A stretch of DNA of 64,000 bases from Macquaria australasica (GCA_005408345.1 SEMN01000180.1:558001-622000); one strand, 5' to 3'. Shown: positions 46,395-61,199, counted from the first letter of the stretch. Numbers and translations are program-made. Notes: generated by a model not told the origin, from the sequence alone.

Positions 46395-47502
46395 ATGGAC
46401 ATTTTGTTTGGGGCAACTAAAAGGATAGTCTGAATATTGTGCTGCCTCAGTTTTGCATTCCTTCTAGGTACAAAACTATTGTACATCTACAAGTCAGGGA
46501 CTTCCTTATGAGGAGCATTTCATGGAAATTCATCTTTTCCTGAATGACTTTAGGCTCAATGAGACCCAATTCTGGATGTTTTATATGTCGTCTTAAAGGC
46601 TAAGAAACTATTTTTGTGCCTGGTCAATAGGAGATGTGGGCAAAGTGTATGTGCACATACCTATGGTCCCAGATTATTGGGTATGGCCTAAGGACTCTCC
46701 CTCATCCTATAGCCTCCTCTTAGCACTTTCAAGGCAAAAAGGTGGATAAGTCGCACTCATGTTTTTACTGCATGTGATCAGGTCTGGGTCACTGTCTGCA
46801 TTCAACAGGGTGGTATTTACGTTGGAGGAGGAGTTTATTTCTGTCTCGCTTTCTAATAAAATAATATACAGAATGTCTCTTTAATATTTTGATTTTTTTT
46901 TGTTGTGATGGTCCATGTGCTCTTCAGAAAAACTGTCATGTCCTCAAGGCCATTTTGTAGCTGTTCATGACCTTTCAATCATTGCATGATCTTCATCATA
47001 ATTCACATGTATCTCTAAACTGTACAGCGGGGGCTTTGTATTTGGAGGAAATCAGGTAAAATATGCATTTGTAGTCACACCAGAACCAGACAGTAATATT
47101 TGAGAGTTAATATATTGGGAATGTATGATGCTGCATAGCGGCTTATTATGACATTGTTTACGTGTTGCTGTCTCCCTTATTTGCTCCTGTGCTGTTCTTC
47201 ATTGTGACTGAGTTTTATTTAAATATAGGTGATAATGTGTTGCTTATGAGGACTCAGAGTTCTGCAATGTATCGCTTCGTTGGGGGTCTTGTTCAGTTGT
47301 AGTACTTGCAAGAACACGCGTTAAAGCACATGCCTCAATTAAAAAATAATGTAGTTCTCGTAAGGAAATCTATCTGTCGCCTATCAGCTAAATCTCGCGA
47401 GGTTTGGATGTGGCGTTGCCCCTCCCTGTGCCGTCATTGGTCCCTGGCTCAACTTCTGACTGAGCATGCGCGTGTGCGCCGCTTAGCTGTTAGCATTTAG
47501 AG
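46395..47502. other. polg2 3' UTR and srp68 promoter interval
   Basis: AATAAA at 46855-46860 is the likely polg2 polyadenylation signal. The last 150 bp before srp68 become CpG-richer and hold a TCTCGCGA motif. No additional gene is seen. Confidence 0.65.
47393..47402 (+). promoter_or_regulatory. srp68: TCTCGCGAGG motif, srp68 promoter
   Basis: Nine of ten bases match the TCTCGCGAGA element found in many TATA-less housekeeping promoters. It lies about 110 bp upstream of the srp68 ATG, a typical position. Factor assignment is inference. Confidence 0.5.
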
Positions 47503-50500
47503 ATGGCCGCAGACAAGCAAAACGAAGCTAAAGTTTCCCTCGCGCATGAAAATAAAGAAAATTCACCGGACGGAGGACTTGGACTGGAAAGTATCCTTCA
47601 CGGCACGAGATGTGTCGCGGCGGTTTTGTCTTTGCCCCAGCGAGTCTGTGTCAGGCTCAGAAGCTAACGTTAGCTTACTAGCTTAGAGGATAGCGTTAGC
47701 TAGCGTCGTTAGGCTACGTGTCATAGTGAAGCAGGCGTGAAAAGCAGATTTATTTGGCTTTTTCTTTGAGTCTAAGGACATAGAATCAACTAATAATATT
47801 AGTTAACGTGTGCTGCTGTGGACTTGATGTGTTCACTTCCTCTGAGTTTCACTTTGCCTTTTCTGCAGCAGCGAGACTTTCTGGGTCTGAACATCCAGTG
47901 CCAACACACATGTCTGACACGTTCACGTTTGAATATGAACGACAAATGTCTCCCTGGCGTTTCGTGTGTGTGACGATGTACATAAGGTTGCCCCTTAACA
48001 CCGAGTCGCAGTTTTGCAAGTGATCAAGGAGTCCCAGCAGCAGCATGGCCTCAGGCACGGAGACTACCAGAGATACAGGTGAGCTTTGTGCACTCATGCA
48101 CGTCCTGTGACACGGCACTAACTGGACCATGGCTGCAGAGATGACTGGTGAACTGTCCTGTATTGTAGAGGTGGAAGGCATTCATGGGTAACACCTGTTA
48201 ACTGTTTGTGTGAATTCACTCTATTCAACTTCTATCAGTGACATTGTTTTTCCAAATTCCTGTAGATAAAGGATTTATTTTGGACACCAAGTCGTTGTTT
48301 TATGTATTGAGAAGACGCTGTATGCATGGAAACCTCGGTTGCCATATGTTAAACATGAGACTGTGCTAGTGCTAAACCTTATAGGGTAAACATCTAGATT
48401 AGGCACACAATCTAATCCAAACAAATACAACAGCCTTGCTGCAAATTTTACCTCAAGAGGCTTACCATGTTAATTTTTGTCCACCCCATTTGCATACATC
48501 TCAAACACCTCAATATAATGCAGTCGAGTACAACACCACCACTAACTACAGCCTCAGTAATAAACACATCTCTGAGAAAAGCTGCACATTGTAAGTGTCA
48601 TGAATGTACATGTGTCTCGTATTTTGTGTCTTGTGTTTTGTGAATGTATTAATGTTTCATGTTAGCCTGACACCATCCTAAGATAGTATACACTATCTTA
48701 TACATCAAGGTATTATTATTATGTTTGTTGGTATGAGATTGTAAGCAAAACTATATGGTGGAAAGCATGAAATAAATAGTTATTAAAAAAATACTCAATA
48801 TACAATTGAGATTTAGTACGGCTGTACCAAATAAAAGTGGCCACTAATTGTATTTTAAACACATCATTGTCACTACTTTAGCAGTCATAAAGTGGCTCAA
48901 ATAACAAACCTAGAAGAAGAATAACAGATGTTCCTTAGACAATTGAGGATAATAGTTTTTCAAAGAAAACACTGGAATTATATTTGTAAAAATGACTTGA
49001 CTGTGGTTTTCAAAGAGAAACCAAGATGGAAATGTTCATGTAAGTCTTATTAACTTAATGTAATATAACCATCTTTGTGTTCAGGGGCTACTGCTCCCGC
49101 AGACTGCGTCGCCTGCGCAAGACTCTTGGCTTCAGGATGGGCAACCGACACAAGTTCATTGGGAAGAAAATAACAGTCGAAATTCTTTCTGACAGCAGGT
49201 GAGGAATGGATCGTCTGAGCCGGACATTCATGTGCAGTTAACTGGCTGATGTTATGAAAGAGCTTCATATACAGCAAATACTGGTTTGACAAACAAACCC
49301 TCTGTTTGATGCAGAATAATAAACACACGTGACAGAGGAGTTTGACCCGTTTCTACCAAAATGTAGTGGCGTGCTGTTATCTACATAAGACATGAGTCTG
49401 CAACTGGTTTGGTACACATCACTGCTAGACCACAGAATCAGACCACAAGCCAGACCTTGTAATGAGTGTATTTGCTGAAGATCATTTCTGACTCTGTCGA
49501 CTACCAAACAACTGATGCAACGACGACCTCCCCTTCTTCAGGTATCTGTTGCTGGTTTTGATGGAGGCAGAGCGTGCATGGAGTTACGCCATGCAGCTGA
49601 AGCAGGAGGCCAATACAGAGCCACGTAAGCGCTTCCACCTGCTGGCACGACTTCGCAAGGCTGCCAAGCACAGCGAGAAGCTAGAGAAGCTCTGTGAGAG
49701 CCCCCGTGTCGACGCCAAGACCAAACTTGAGGCACAGGTACACAGAACAGGGTCACCTTCAACCTGCTTTTAGAGACGCCGTGCAGGTGTATAGAATAAG
49801 ATGTTCATGTACTATGAGATTGCAGCTTCTAAGGTCCAAAAGTGTCCTCAACCTTTGTCATCGTCCTTCGACTCTGTACCATTTTTTGATGGTCGTGTGA
49901 TGTATGAAACAAAATTACTAGCATTGTTGATACATAGAATTTATTATTTAAAGCTGTGTTACAGGGAGCAAAACTCAGATTCTTCTCATTCTTCTCAACA
50001 GCCACTAATGTATTTTATTTCAGGCCTACACTGCATACCTGACTGGTATGGTGGAGTTTGAACTGCAGGAGTGGAAGCTTGCCATGGAGGCCTTCAACAA
50101 GTGCAAGTGAGTTTTAACATCACTACAGTTTCTTAATACATTGGCAGAATAAGTGGATGCGTGTGTGTCATGTATGAATTTTTATTTTTATTTTTTCTTT
50201 AATGGCTGTTGGAAAAATATAAAACAACCCCATTTTTGTCTTGTCAGGACCATCTATGAGAAGCTGGCCAGTGCATTCACCGAGGAGCTGGCAGTTCTGT
50301 ATCGCCAGCGTGTGGACGAGATATCGCCCAACATCCGCTATTGTGCTTACAACATTGGTGAGTAACACACGTGCACACATACGGGTGGGGGAAAACTGAT
50401 CCCCCTCAACATAACTGACAGCCGTCTTAGACTCGTTTAGGCATCCTGAGACATTGGAACATGTGCAGTTTGTGAACAAAGCTCATATCCCCCTGTATGC

Positions 50501-53500
50501 CCCCCGTGTAACTGGATTTTTTCCCCCGTCTGTTTGCAGGCGACCAGAACGCAATCAATGACTTGATGCAGATGAGACTGACTGGAGGAGGAGGAGGCAT
50601 GATGGCTGAGAAACTAGAGGTGAACACACAGGAGATGGACCTTTTTTTTATAATTTATGTGCTCGTATGATCAGTCATTTCATATATATATTGGGGATGC
50701 CTAATATCATGTTAGGGGTGGAACACACACACACACTCCTCACATTTGGTCTCAATAAAGTAAGCAGAGACAATTTGTGTGCAGATATTAATAGAATTTT
50801 AAGCAAGCAAGATTGAATATTCATTGATGAAGTCCGAAGACATCTTGGCTTTTGTGTGTCAGAAAATTCATGTTTTATAAAAGCTGTTTCTCTCGTCTTT
50901 CTTTTTTCTCCTCAGGCGCTGATCACTCAGGCAAGAACCAAGCAGGCAGCCACCATGAGTGAGGTGGAGTGGCGAGGGCGGACGGTGCCCGTCAAGATCG
51001 ACAAGGCCCGCATCTTCCTGTTGGGTCTGGCAGACAATGAGGCCGCTATCGCTCAGGTCAGTTGATGTGAAGCTTTTGTTGTTGGCAGCTCTGAATATCA
51101 ATACATGCCTCTTAGAAATAAACGCTGTGGTGTCCCTGTGACCTAGTGGTCTTTCTGCCCAAAATGTATGACAGACTGCACATGCCGGCAAACATTTGTG
51201 AACAGGTCTGCCTATACAGACACCCAGTGTAGTATGAACAGTACCACATACACTTCCACTCTAAGTGCAACTTCACAGCAATAGTGTTGTGATGGCAGTA
51301 TCTTATTTCTTGTGTGGAATCAGAAAATGCACACTGAAGAGTTCCTCCCTGTGCTCAAATGTCCCATTTGAACTGGATGTTTGTAAATGCAATACCCTAT
51401 TAAAGCTCTGCTTTGTTTTGATTTCAAAGTGGTTCAGACCCTTGTCTCTCAGTTCATCATAGCTACATGTGCTGAACCCATGTCCTTAACTACTCTTCCA
51501 GTGTGCATACCCTTCTGCTGTGAAGATGTTAATTACACCTGTTGCATGGCTTCAGATAAAAAATCTCAAAAATGGGCGTAGGGCCAAAGTTTGAGCAGAG
51601 CGCCTCTTCCTTGCAGCAGTCCATGCAGTTCCTTAAACTTTTAGTTGGTGGCACTCTCCTCTTTACAGTCTCTCACGTCCCCTCACAGCCACCACAGCTC
51701 ATTCCTCTTGCTTTCTTATGCACAAAGGCTCAGCACACCCTGTGGACACACCTGTCACACCCACAGCCACTCAGGACTCTGGCATGCAACCTCCATCATC
51801 GCACGACTGCATTCTGTGCATTTCAGCCCACACATGAATACAGGACTACACCCAGCAGGTCTCTGTGGACAGATTAGTATTATCATCTCTAAACACCTTT
51901 CAGTTTCAAATGGGCCCCTTTGGGACTCAACTGTAGCGTTACAATCCATTGTTAAGCTAATAGTGGCTGTGACTGAATGTGTTGGAAGTTGTTTTGTCTT
52001 GTAAGGCATACATAACAAATTAACATCCTCATCAACTATCTTTGAGTGATAGAATGAATGTTATAGAATTGGCAAGCTTAGGTGCCACTTGCTAAATAGA
52101 GAGTCGGGGGTATGTCACACCAACACCTTAAGCTTTCCTGTCTGTTACACCTGTTCCCCAGCTCTTGGCCCCTGGGGACAGGAAACGCCGTATTGGGTCA
52201 TACATCAGTCCTAGTAGAAGAGCTCCGCCGACTCCTCCTTCCTCTAATCAGTTTATCCGTCCAGCCCTCCCTCTGAACAACAGAACGATGCTCGACAGGT
52301 ATAGCCGGTCTTGCTAGACGTTGCCAGGGTGTTAGCACGAGTGTGTGGCACTAAATAACATCAGCCTTCTGGGTGTACGAGAGCAGCCTTACGACCTGTC
52401 TGTTTATCAGTTATCACTGCGAGGAATTTTCTCGTAACATTCCTCCACTGTGTTGCTTCCTAAGGGTTTTTGCCCCTTTTTGAATGTGAAGATGTGACAA
52501 TAAATGTCATCCACAAATGGCCTCTTTCTTTAAATATGAACATAATATGTCCTGTAGACCCCTGAGAATATTGTAGTAACAGTGAGAGTAACACAGGCCT
52601 ATTGTAGGAGTGTGTCGATGAAAGAAAGGTGAGGTGAAGAATAATCCTGTCATTCACAAAGATCTGAACTCTGAAACTCCAGTGTGTCTGATTGCTGATG
52701 AGTTGTGTGCAGGAATGTATCGGCAGCCTGCCAGGCCACATACCTGCGTCTCTGCCCCAGTTTGCCACAGTCACATCCCTGCTTAAACTGCTGCTCATTG
52801 TATCAAACTACTACGACTTCTAAATGGATGAAATATTGCTGTTTGCATGATTGACTTTTATTAGCGCAGGTGTAGCTTTAATCAGGTGGAGAGTGGCTGT
52901 GAGTGTGTCCATCTGAGTTCAGACATTGAGGCCAAAGTGTCTACATTTTCTTTTCCTTGTACAGTTTTTATGTTTATTCTTTGTCATTTTCAAGATATTT
53001 TGGCGTATACCCTCAGCATAGAGGACAATATAGGACCCTGTAATTTCCTGCAGGCTACAGTTCTGGTTTAGGTTCAGGTTTGCTGTCTAGAAGATTTAAA
53101 ATGTTCCTCCTTGTCAAGTTTACAAAGAGCACTTTAAGCTGTCACTTAAAATGTCTTCCCCTCCCAAATTCCTATCGGTGTGAAACCCTTTGGCATAGTT
53201 TCATGATTTCTTTGTCTTCCTTAAAGCTTTAATGTATGTATGTATAAATGTATTAGACCGCATGTGGATTACTATCAGTGCTTATACAGACCTACAATTT
53301 TCCATTCTGCTTAGTTTGTTTGCTGTAGTGATCTAATGCTGATGCATAAACATACTAGTACTGCTGATAGTACACCACCACTTCCTGCATGTGCTTCATA
53401 ATAAATATTTAATGTGAAATATTATCCTTTTACTGTGAAGCCGGAAGTGTCGTGGTTAGCTAACGTTTTTAAAGAATTACTCTTCTTTCTAAAACTAAAG

Positions 53501-56500
53501 TTTTTATCTGGAGATTGTATGGAAACATTACATGGACAAAAATGTTTTTTTATTTCATGTTTAACAAACCTTAATAAAGAACAGCTCAGAAAACAAGAAC
53601 TGATGTAGCTCAGTGCTATTGGCAAATGTTGCAGTTAGAAATAGTCACTTTGTTCCGCTATTGATCCTAATTAGTGTTTCTGTTGTGCAGGCATCTAACG
53701 AGGAGACCAAAGAGCATCTGTATGAGACCCTGCTGGCCGAGTGCAGAGACACCATCCAGGCAGTGAGAGAGGAACTCAAGAGTGAGGCGGTAAGATACGC
53801 CAGATCAAAAAGTTCACATATTTCGATGGAGGAGAGGGATGTGAGTTTTTATTTATGATGTTTGCTACTGGGTCAGAGTCACCAGTTTGATTTACAGCTT
53901 ACTAACAGTTAAGACTTGTGACATTAAAACAGGAATGTGAAAACCTTTTTTCTTTTAAATATTGCTTGTCTTTGTAGAAGCAACGAGATAGGAGCTCTGA
54001 TGGCGACACTGGCAAGGTGTCCAACACGCAGTTCCTGCACAGGTAAAAGAAACACTTGTGCTGGAAACACAGACTTCAATCAAGACATTTACTTGTGCTT
54101 GTAAATGCCAGGATCAGACTTTTGAGACCTATTTCTGTCTTTCAAGATGGGCACTGTGTCAGATTAGTCTATCATAATCTATGGCTGCCACTAACAATTA
54201 TTTTCGTTATTGATTTACCTGCCAGTTATTTTCTTGTTTTGTCTGTAAAATATCAGAAAATAGTGAAACATGCCCATTGTAATTTCCCAGAGCCTAATGT
54301 GGCCTCTTCAGATTCCTTGTCTGAATCATATCTTACAAAGAAAGGCAGCAAATCTTCACATTTCAGATCAGAGAATGTTTGGCATTTTTTGTTTGAAACA
54401 TTACTGAAACGATTAGTCGATTATCAAAAATAGTTGCAGATTAATTTCCTGCTGATCAAGTAATCTGTCGTGTTGGGACATTATTGGGCTGAACGTGCAC
54501 TGATCTCGACCCAGGGCAATTTTCAGAGAATGAGTGAAGCATGTCAACATGGCTGTATAATGGTGTGATGATTTACAGCCAGCTTGTTACATCACAAAGA
54601 GTTGGCCCCTACATGAGTCGATGGCATTTTCATATATAGAGAATACAAGTAATACAGCCTGTGATACAGTAACGTATATCCAGGCCATAAATGAGTCTTT
54701 CCACCCTCTGAGATTTCTCTCTTACATTTATCTGCTTAATAAGTGAATAATACATGTGCAGTTACCTGACCTACATCAAGCTGTGTACGCTGGTGAAGAG
54801 GAATGAGAGCATGGCCCACACTCTGCAGGCCAAACTGAAGGAACCCGAGGCCGACGAGAACAAGAGAGGGCCCCGTCCACAGGACCTCATCCGCCTCTAT
54901 GACATCATCCTGCAGGTAAAAGTCTGAACATGAAATATATTTTGAGCTTTTTAATCATATTGTTCTGTATGTAGAGAGAAGTGTTTCTAAGCTCATAATG
55001 TGTCAAAACCCATAAATAATTGCCCATAATAGCAGCATGTATTTCAGTTAGTGTAATTAGTTAAAATTGGTTCTTAGTTAACTATTTCTCAGTTACTCAC
55101 AGTAGCTGTGTGATGAGTCGTTTGATCTGTCTTGTCAACAGTGAACAGATGTGTGCTTTGCCTTGTTTGACGTCACTTCTTGTCGACTTGTCACTTCCTT
55201 CTCACAGTGTAACTCGCCTTCTGTTTCTCCCCACGTCCCCTCTCCTAACCTTCCTCTGTACGTCCGTCTCTCCAGAGTCTGGCTGAGCTCTCCACCCTGC
55301 AGGGTCTGGAGGATGACCACTCCTTCCAGAAGGAGGTGTCCCTCAAGACGCTGGTCTACAAGGCCTACAGGTCAGACATCATTGGTTGAAATGCTTAATT
55401 TAAACTGCACCTCCTACTCAAAAAATACAACCAAGATTCAAATAGTGCAACAAGCTGTAACTATCTTCTGGATACATGTGCCACTTTTTAAGTGTTTGTG
55501 AGGCAGTTCAAGTTCAACGCTGCCATATATATTAGCATATCTGTGCGCCCACAGTGTATTACTTTCTCAGTTGCTGTCCTCTTGTAGTCATGACTTTTGT
55601 TTAGGTGTTTGGCTCCACATAACAGATTTTCTAACAACTCCCTTAAATAGACTCTACAGACAAGCATCTTCTCTCTCTGTCCTTTTTGTCCTTGACCACT
55701 TCTCTTTTTAAAGTTTTGTTTCATGTCTTATTTCTGATGATAAAACTCTCTGTAGATTGTTTCATGCATGTATTGTTAATGTGCTCCTTCCCTCTGTACC
55801 CCTCACAGGTGCTTCTTCATAGCCCAGTCTTATGTGCTGGTGAAGAAGTGGAGTGAGGCGCTGGTGCTGTATGAGAGGGTGCTGAAATACGCCAAGGAGG
55901 TCCAGTCTAAGGCCAAGAGCCTCAACAACAGTCTCAAGGTTGGTCATATTAAAAACACACACAAGCACCACAATTTATAAAAATAAAAAAAATAAAAAAA
56001 TAAAAAAGCACACACATAGACAGGCACATGCATTAGGGCTGGAATCTCTGAGTACCACACGATTTAATTCACAGTCATCATGAAAAGGTCTCCTTACACA
56101 CTTGTTGACTTAAACACAGCAAACTAAAAGGAAACGCGCTCTAGAGATTTCTCCGGTTTTGAAACTGACCCTGAAAGAGTTTGCGGTCAAACGAGTCTTT
56201 GCGACAGTTTACCAACATCTGTACTCGAGCAGGAAACATCACTGTTGTATCTCCTGGTTTCTGCAGGATCTCCCTGACGTTCAGGAGCTCATTGCCGAGG
56301 TCAGCGCTGAAAAATACTCCCTTCAAGCTGCTGCCATTTTAGGTGAGAGCACCTTTCTAGCCATCTCATTTATTTATATCATAGGAGAACCCATTTAGTC
56401 CCATTCTTTTCTGTTCTGCCTCGTTCTGTGTACAACCCTCAGGAAATGTTTGTGTTTCAGACACTGATGAGACTGCTGAAGTTCCCTCTCAGCAGCAGGT

Positions 56501-57551
56501 GAAAGACAACACGGTAAGAGGACAAAATCAAGAGACACGCCATACCAGTATGATAAATGTTGTCCTTCAAGGGGAAATTCAACCTTTTTTAAGAGAATTC
56601 AAGACCAGATTTAAGGTCTGCTGTTGTGCTCATTGAAAGCGGTTTCCATCAGTTTGAGAAACGGGCAACCAATAAGAGTTTAATAGGTGGGATTAAGAAT
56701 GTGGATGTCATCTTCTCTGCAGGTAGCTAGATGGCAACAAAAAATAGCCAGAATGCAAAAGTAATTCAAAGATCGATGCACCTGTACATGTTGTTGTAAG
56801 TCGGCTTACAGAAATAACAACTCTTACTTTGGCATTTTTCTAAGATTGTCATGAAAACGTTAACTGCTCCTAGCAACCGCTTCCGTGTCCGCTGAAAATG
56901 ACGTGTTGGGAAATACGTCATTCGCTACTGATTGGTTGGGACAAATACAATGTCGGACTGAATGAAGTGAAATAAAATGGTTATACAGTCTTATTATCAG
57001 GCTACAAGAATGTTATACAACGCAGTGACAACAATCTAACAGCATCACGCCAAACGCTTAATGAGTTTTGTGCGTTCATTCTTTTGCATAGTTAAAGTTT
57101 TATGTGGTCTACTCTCACTCTTCAACTGTCTGTCCCTCAGGCCGGCTCAAGACCCACCCTCTTGAGATTGACAACCAGTCAAAATAACAAATGACAACCA
57201 TTTGGTTATATGATTTCTAAATGAGAGGCTGGATGGCTGAGTTATTAATGTAAACTTGCATTTATCTGTGATTACATGATGCTCACTTTTTTTTTTTTTT
57301 TTTACACTTCTTCCTTCATGCAGCCCCTTTGCAACCGCCTGGAGACCTTCCGCCTCGACACGGCCCTCGTAGGAAAGCAGCCCAATCTGGTCCAGTTCCC
57401 TCCTGACTTCCAGCCAATCCCCTGCAAGCCCCTGTTCTTTGACCTTGCTCTCAACCACGTGGCCTTCCCACCCCTGGATGACAAGGTGGAGCAGAAGGGC
57501 AAGGGCGGTCTCACCGGCTATATCAAGGGCATCTTTGGCTTTGGCAGCTAA
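47503..57551 (+). CDS. srp68: Signal recognition particle subunit SRP68, 592 aa
   Basis: Sixteen exons: 47503-47590, 48012-48078, 49085-49198, 49542-49737, 50024-50106, 50248-50357, 50540-50619, 50916-51056, 53691-53789, 53978-54042, 54762-54915, 55276-55370, 55809-55938, 56267-56342, 56461-56513, 57324-57551. All junctions are GT-AG and in phase. SRP68 binds 7S RNA and, with SRP72, forms the largest SRP heterodimer, which acts in co-translational targeting to the ER. Recognisable parts are the N-terminal RNA-binding region (GYCSRRLRRLRKTLGFRMGN), helical repeats (AYTAYLTGMVEFELQEWKLA; CFFIAQSYVLVKKWSEAL) and the conserved C-terminal SRP72-binding end (PCKPLFFDLALNHVAFPPL, GLTGYIKGIFGF). The poly-Gly N-terminal stretch of mammalian SRP68 is missing, and an Ala/Glu/Lys-rich start replaces it. 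A 2.6-kb intron follows the eighth exon. Confidence 0.97.
51057..53690 (+). other. srp68: Large srp68 intron 8, no embedded gene seen
   Basis: 2634 bp between exons 8 and 9. Short open frames occur on both strands but none shows family similarity or splice context. No tRNA-like or clear repeat structure was identified. Confidence 0.5.
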
Positions 57552-60500
57552 ATCAGTCCGCAGGCTTCCGGTCTCCACAGGGGAGCCACAAGGCCCCGAG
57601 TTTACCGCAAACAACCAGACTTGGGTCAGTTGTTAATTAAAATAATTTCAGTTACTTTTATGTTTGATTTTTAGTGCCCAAGTGCAAGATGGGTAGAGTT
57701 TGCAGTTCTGTGGACGGCAGAGGGAGTCTAATCTTCCAAGAAAGATTATAGAAAAGTAATTGAATCCATTTCAAGTAGCAATATGACCCAAGTCAACCTG
57801 CCACCTTTAGTAATAACATCAGGCTGCATGGGTTTGAGCTATGGAGGTGTCTCTTTCAAGTATTACAGGTTACCATGCCATGGTCTTGATAAGTACAGCC
57901 AAGTTATCGATCTCAGTCCTGTCGGAGTAAACTAATCCTCTTAGGCACCATTGGTAGTTAGTCATTTTTATTTCCGTGTTATGTAAGCGCCTTCATGTCT
58001 CACTTTTTTTCTTTATGTAAGAGGTGTTTTCAGCATTGTTTCTTAAACATAAAATAAAAAGTGCAGTTTTGTTATGGCACCTACTTTGGCTTAAAAAACA
58101 AAGTGGTGCTCATCAGATACCATAAACATCCTGTGACCTGTAGTTTGACAAACTGAAACTGTTTTATCAATCATCATAGTTTCAGAAGACTTCAGATGCT
58201 TCCCCTTTTCTTCCCTTCACCTTCTCTCTGGTCTCTCCTCCGTTTGACTGTGCACGAAGACACCAATTTGTGATTCAAAACTTCACTTCATACACTGACA
58301 ACTCAGCCCACCACTACACCCATAACGCCCTGCGGACAGCACAAGAAGAAAAGACGAACACTACAGGCTGGTAATGCCGCATTAAACCGGATATGATTCG
58401 CTGTTAAAAAGCACACGAAGAACGATATCTCGACACCTTTTTGTTGTCCGTCTTTTTGTAAGTGGCTTCTGAGGTGTACACGTCATGAGCAGTGATGTTA
58501 CCAAATGGAGGAAGACTCCGAATTAAGAATTGGGATAAAGCTTGAAAGTTTTAGGTGCATCAACAGGACGGTGAAACACAAAGCCATGAAACAAAGTGTG
58601 AAATGTTTTTTTTGTTTGTTTGTTTTTTAAATGCAGGATGGTTCAGTGTTTTAATTTGTCGATTGTCAACTACAACCTACACAGATCATACTGTATTTGT
58701 TGTCCTGGTTGACATTTGGCACTAAACTTACCATCATGTTAGGAGGGTCCAACCGCGTCAGCTCGTCTAGAGGGAAGCCTCTTTTTTAACACCCCTCAAT
58801 GTCTCAAGGGTCTGCTGGCGGATGACCATGTGGTACCAGCACCGAGGTGGGAAATAATTGCAAGTGCAGCTCATCAGACTGTAATTATTTCCTGTAGTGT
58901 TTTTATTTTGACATTTTTTATTTACATTTCAGTAAATAAATACTTGTTGGACAGTAGTACCCAGTAAGGACTTGAGAGTTTTTAGCAGCCTTCCATTCAT
59001 CACACCACCACGCCTGTTTGTCCGTCATGAGTAGGACTCGTGTTTTCATCACCAATGACGTGTATGGATAAACTGTAATGCTAGAAAAATCTGTCATCAG
59101 TTATTTGCCATGTCCACACCAAAGCCACTCATTTCCCCCTGATCCTTAAGGGACCTGGTTTGCCTGTGATACCTGGTTAAACACTGGCTAGAGGCTCTGT
59201 TTCAGTGTCACTCACCCACTCAAAAATTTAACTGTTTTGCTTAATTTTTACCAATGTATTTGGGTTTTAATTTTTTTTTTTTCTCCCCTTCTGTGTTTTA
59301 TGTTAAAAGAATTAAGATGGACGTGCTGGAATACTTCCAGCACTTTACCTCGATTAGCCTGGAAAACGGTTAGTCCTGATCAGTAATTGTTGGAAAGAGA
59401 AATGAAATGATGAGAATGTATGATTTGATTTAATTTCCAGGCCTATAAATTAAAATATTTGCACCAAACACTGTTTTCTTGACGTTCTTCAGTCACTTCA
59501 ATGGAAAATCCAGTGACACTCATTTCATCTGTTGCCCTCATGATTCAAAGATGCCTGAAGGACCACAGTGGAGGGGGGAAAATATTTTTTTATTGTGGCA
59601 TCATCTGTGATTTTTTATTTATTAGAATTAATATAAAATCAAGCCTCACACGTCTGACAAAGTAGAAGGTGAAATGCTCAGCAAGTAAAGAGGTGTGTTG
59701 AGTGAGTAGGATGCCTTAGCAGGGTGTGAATGTGTTTAGGTTTACTTTTCATGCATTGCATTTTTACAAGTATGAATAATTAAATAGGTGTGTTTGATAC
59801 TCAAACACATCCAGCCATGCAAATTACTTTTTTTTCCTACATTTTAACATCTAATTCCCACTTATATTTAATTAAATGATTTAACCTCCTTCTCCCGACA
59901 CATGGCATCTGCCTGATGTCTTATCTGCTGCTTGTCATCTGTCCTCTGCACGTTACTTTGTCTCTGTCTGGATGGACTGGAGATATGTGTGCCTTGATGA
60001 GGTGGAAATAAATGCTTATCTGCAGGAAGAAACCAGTGATTAGACACAGTAATCACTTATAGTCTGCTCTGTGTTTTTACATTTATGTAAATCCATTTAT
60101 TCGCACCATGTCCCGAGATGAAAAGATGAAACGACGTGGAAGTAAATCTTTTCACAGACAGGAAAAAAAAAAATCTGCCAATATTTGTTTGTTGCCACAC
60201 TGATATCTTTGCACAGTACAGGTGGGAAGGGAAAAAGTCCAAGGTACAGTACGTGCATTAAAGCTTTGTAAGGCATCAGATGTGCTTTGTAAACCAGACA
60301 ACGATGCTGTGTTTGTCTGCTGTGTGTAGTTTAGTGAGAGAGACTGACACACCCTCGCTGTGTTTCCACCTTTTGTTGTTTCCTCTCAGTTCAACTGTCA
60401 GGACTTCGGAGGCATGCAGATGATTCCCTGCCACGTTTATGTTGCCCTGCAAACTTTCGAAATGAACTTGTGGATGTTACTGATCCCTTTTTAATCACTC

Positions 60501-60670
60501 CAGCGGCCTCCAGTGACATCTCTGACCTTTAACACTGAAGGAGCAGAGTGTGGCCTTACATTTAGATTTACAGCCGTTTCTGTGTAATGGTCGTCACTTG
60601 TCGTGTTCTGTGTAATGTTTTCTCTTTCTCTCAGTTATCACCTCTGTTCATCATGTTTAGGTTTACAGTG
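57552..60670. other. srp68 3' UTR and downstream intergenic DNA
   Basis: Candidate polyadenylation hexamers occur at 58053-58058 and 58935-58940. Beyond these the sequence is AT-rich with poly-T and poly-A runs and no supported gene. Confidence 0.6.
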
Positions 60671-60679
60671 TCGGTCGGC

Positions 60680-61110
60680 CCACTTTGGTCCAGACTGATG
60701 GATTGCCATGAAATTTTGTACAGACGTTCATCGTCCTCAGAGGACGAATCCTAATGACCTTGGTGATCCCCGGACTTTTCCTCTAGCGCCTCCATGAGGT
60801 TGACTGATCTTCATTTTTTAGTAAAATGTCTCAACAACTTCGGGATGGATTGTCATGAATTTAGTTCAGACATTCATGTCCCCTCAGGATGAATTGTAAT
60901 AACTTTTCATTTAGTGCCAGGTCAACATTTTAATTTGTCCAATCCTCTGGTTTATGACCAAATACTTAAACTAATGACATTCCCATCAGCCTCAGCTGCA
61001 CTTTGTGTTTAGTGCTAATTAGGTCATCTCAGCATGCTAACATGTTAAACTAAGATGGTGAACACAGCATTGTAAACGTTATACCTGCTTAACCATCAGC
61101 ATGTTATCTT
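60680..61110 (+). repeat. Dispersed repeat family B, copy 2
   Basis: A longer copy of the 16590-16910 repeat. It includes ttgccatgaaattttgtaca, cccatcagcctcagctg, cagcatgctaacatgtt and aaactaagatggtgaaca in the same order. Confidence 0.75.
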
Positions 61111-61199
61111 TTGTCATTGTTCAGTATATAAAAAAGATCATTCAGATTGATCTCAACTTTTAAACCAACATGGACAAAAAGTGCTCAGAAAAAATGGAA

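Noticed and set aside
48840..49080. Possible extra srp68 exon between exons 2 and 3
   Set aside because: Exons 2 and 3 join in phase (AG|G gives Arg) and reproduce the conserved QRYRGYCSRR order, so nothing is missing.
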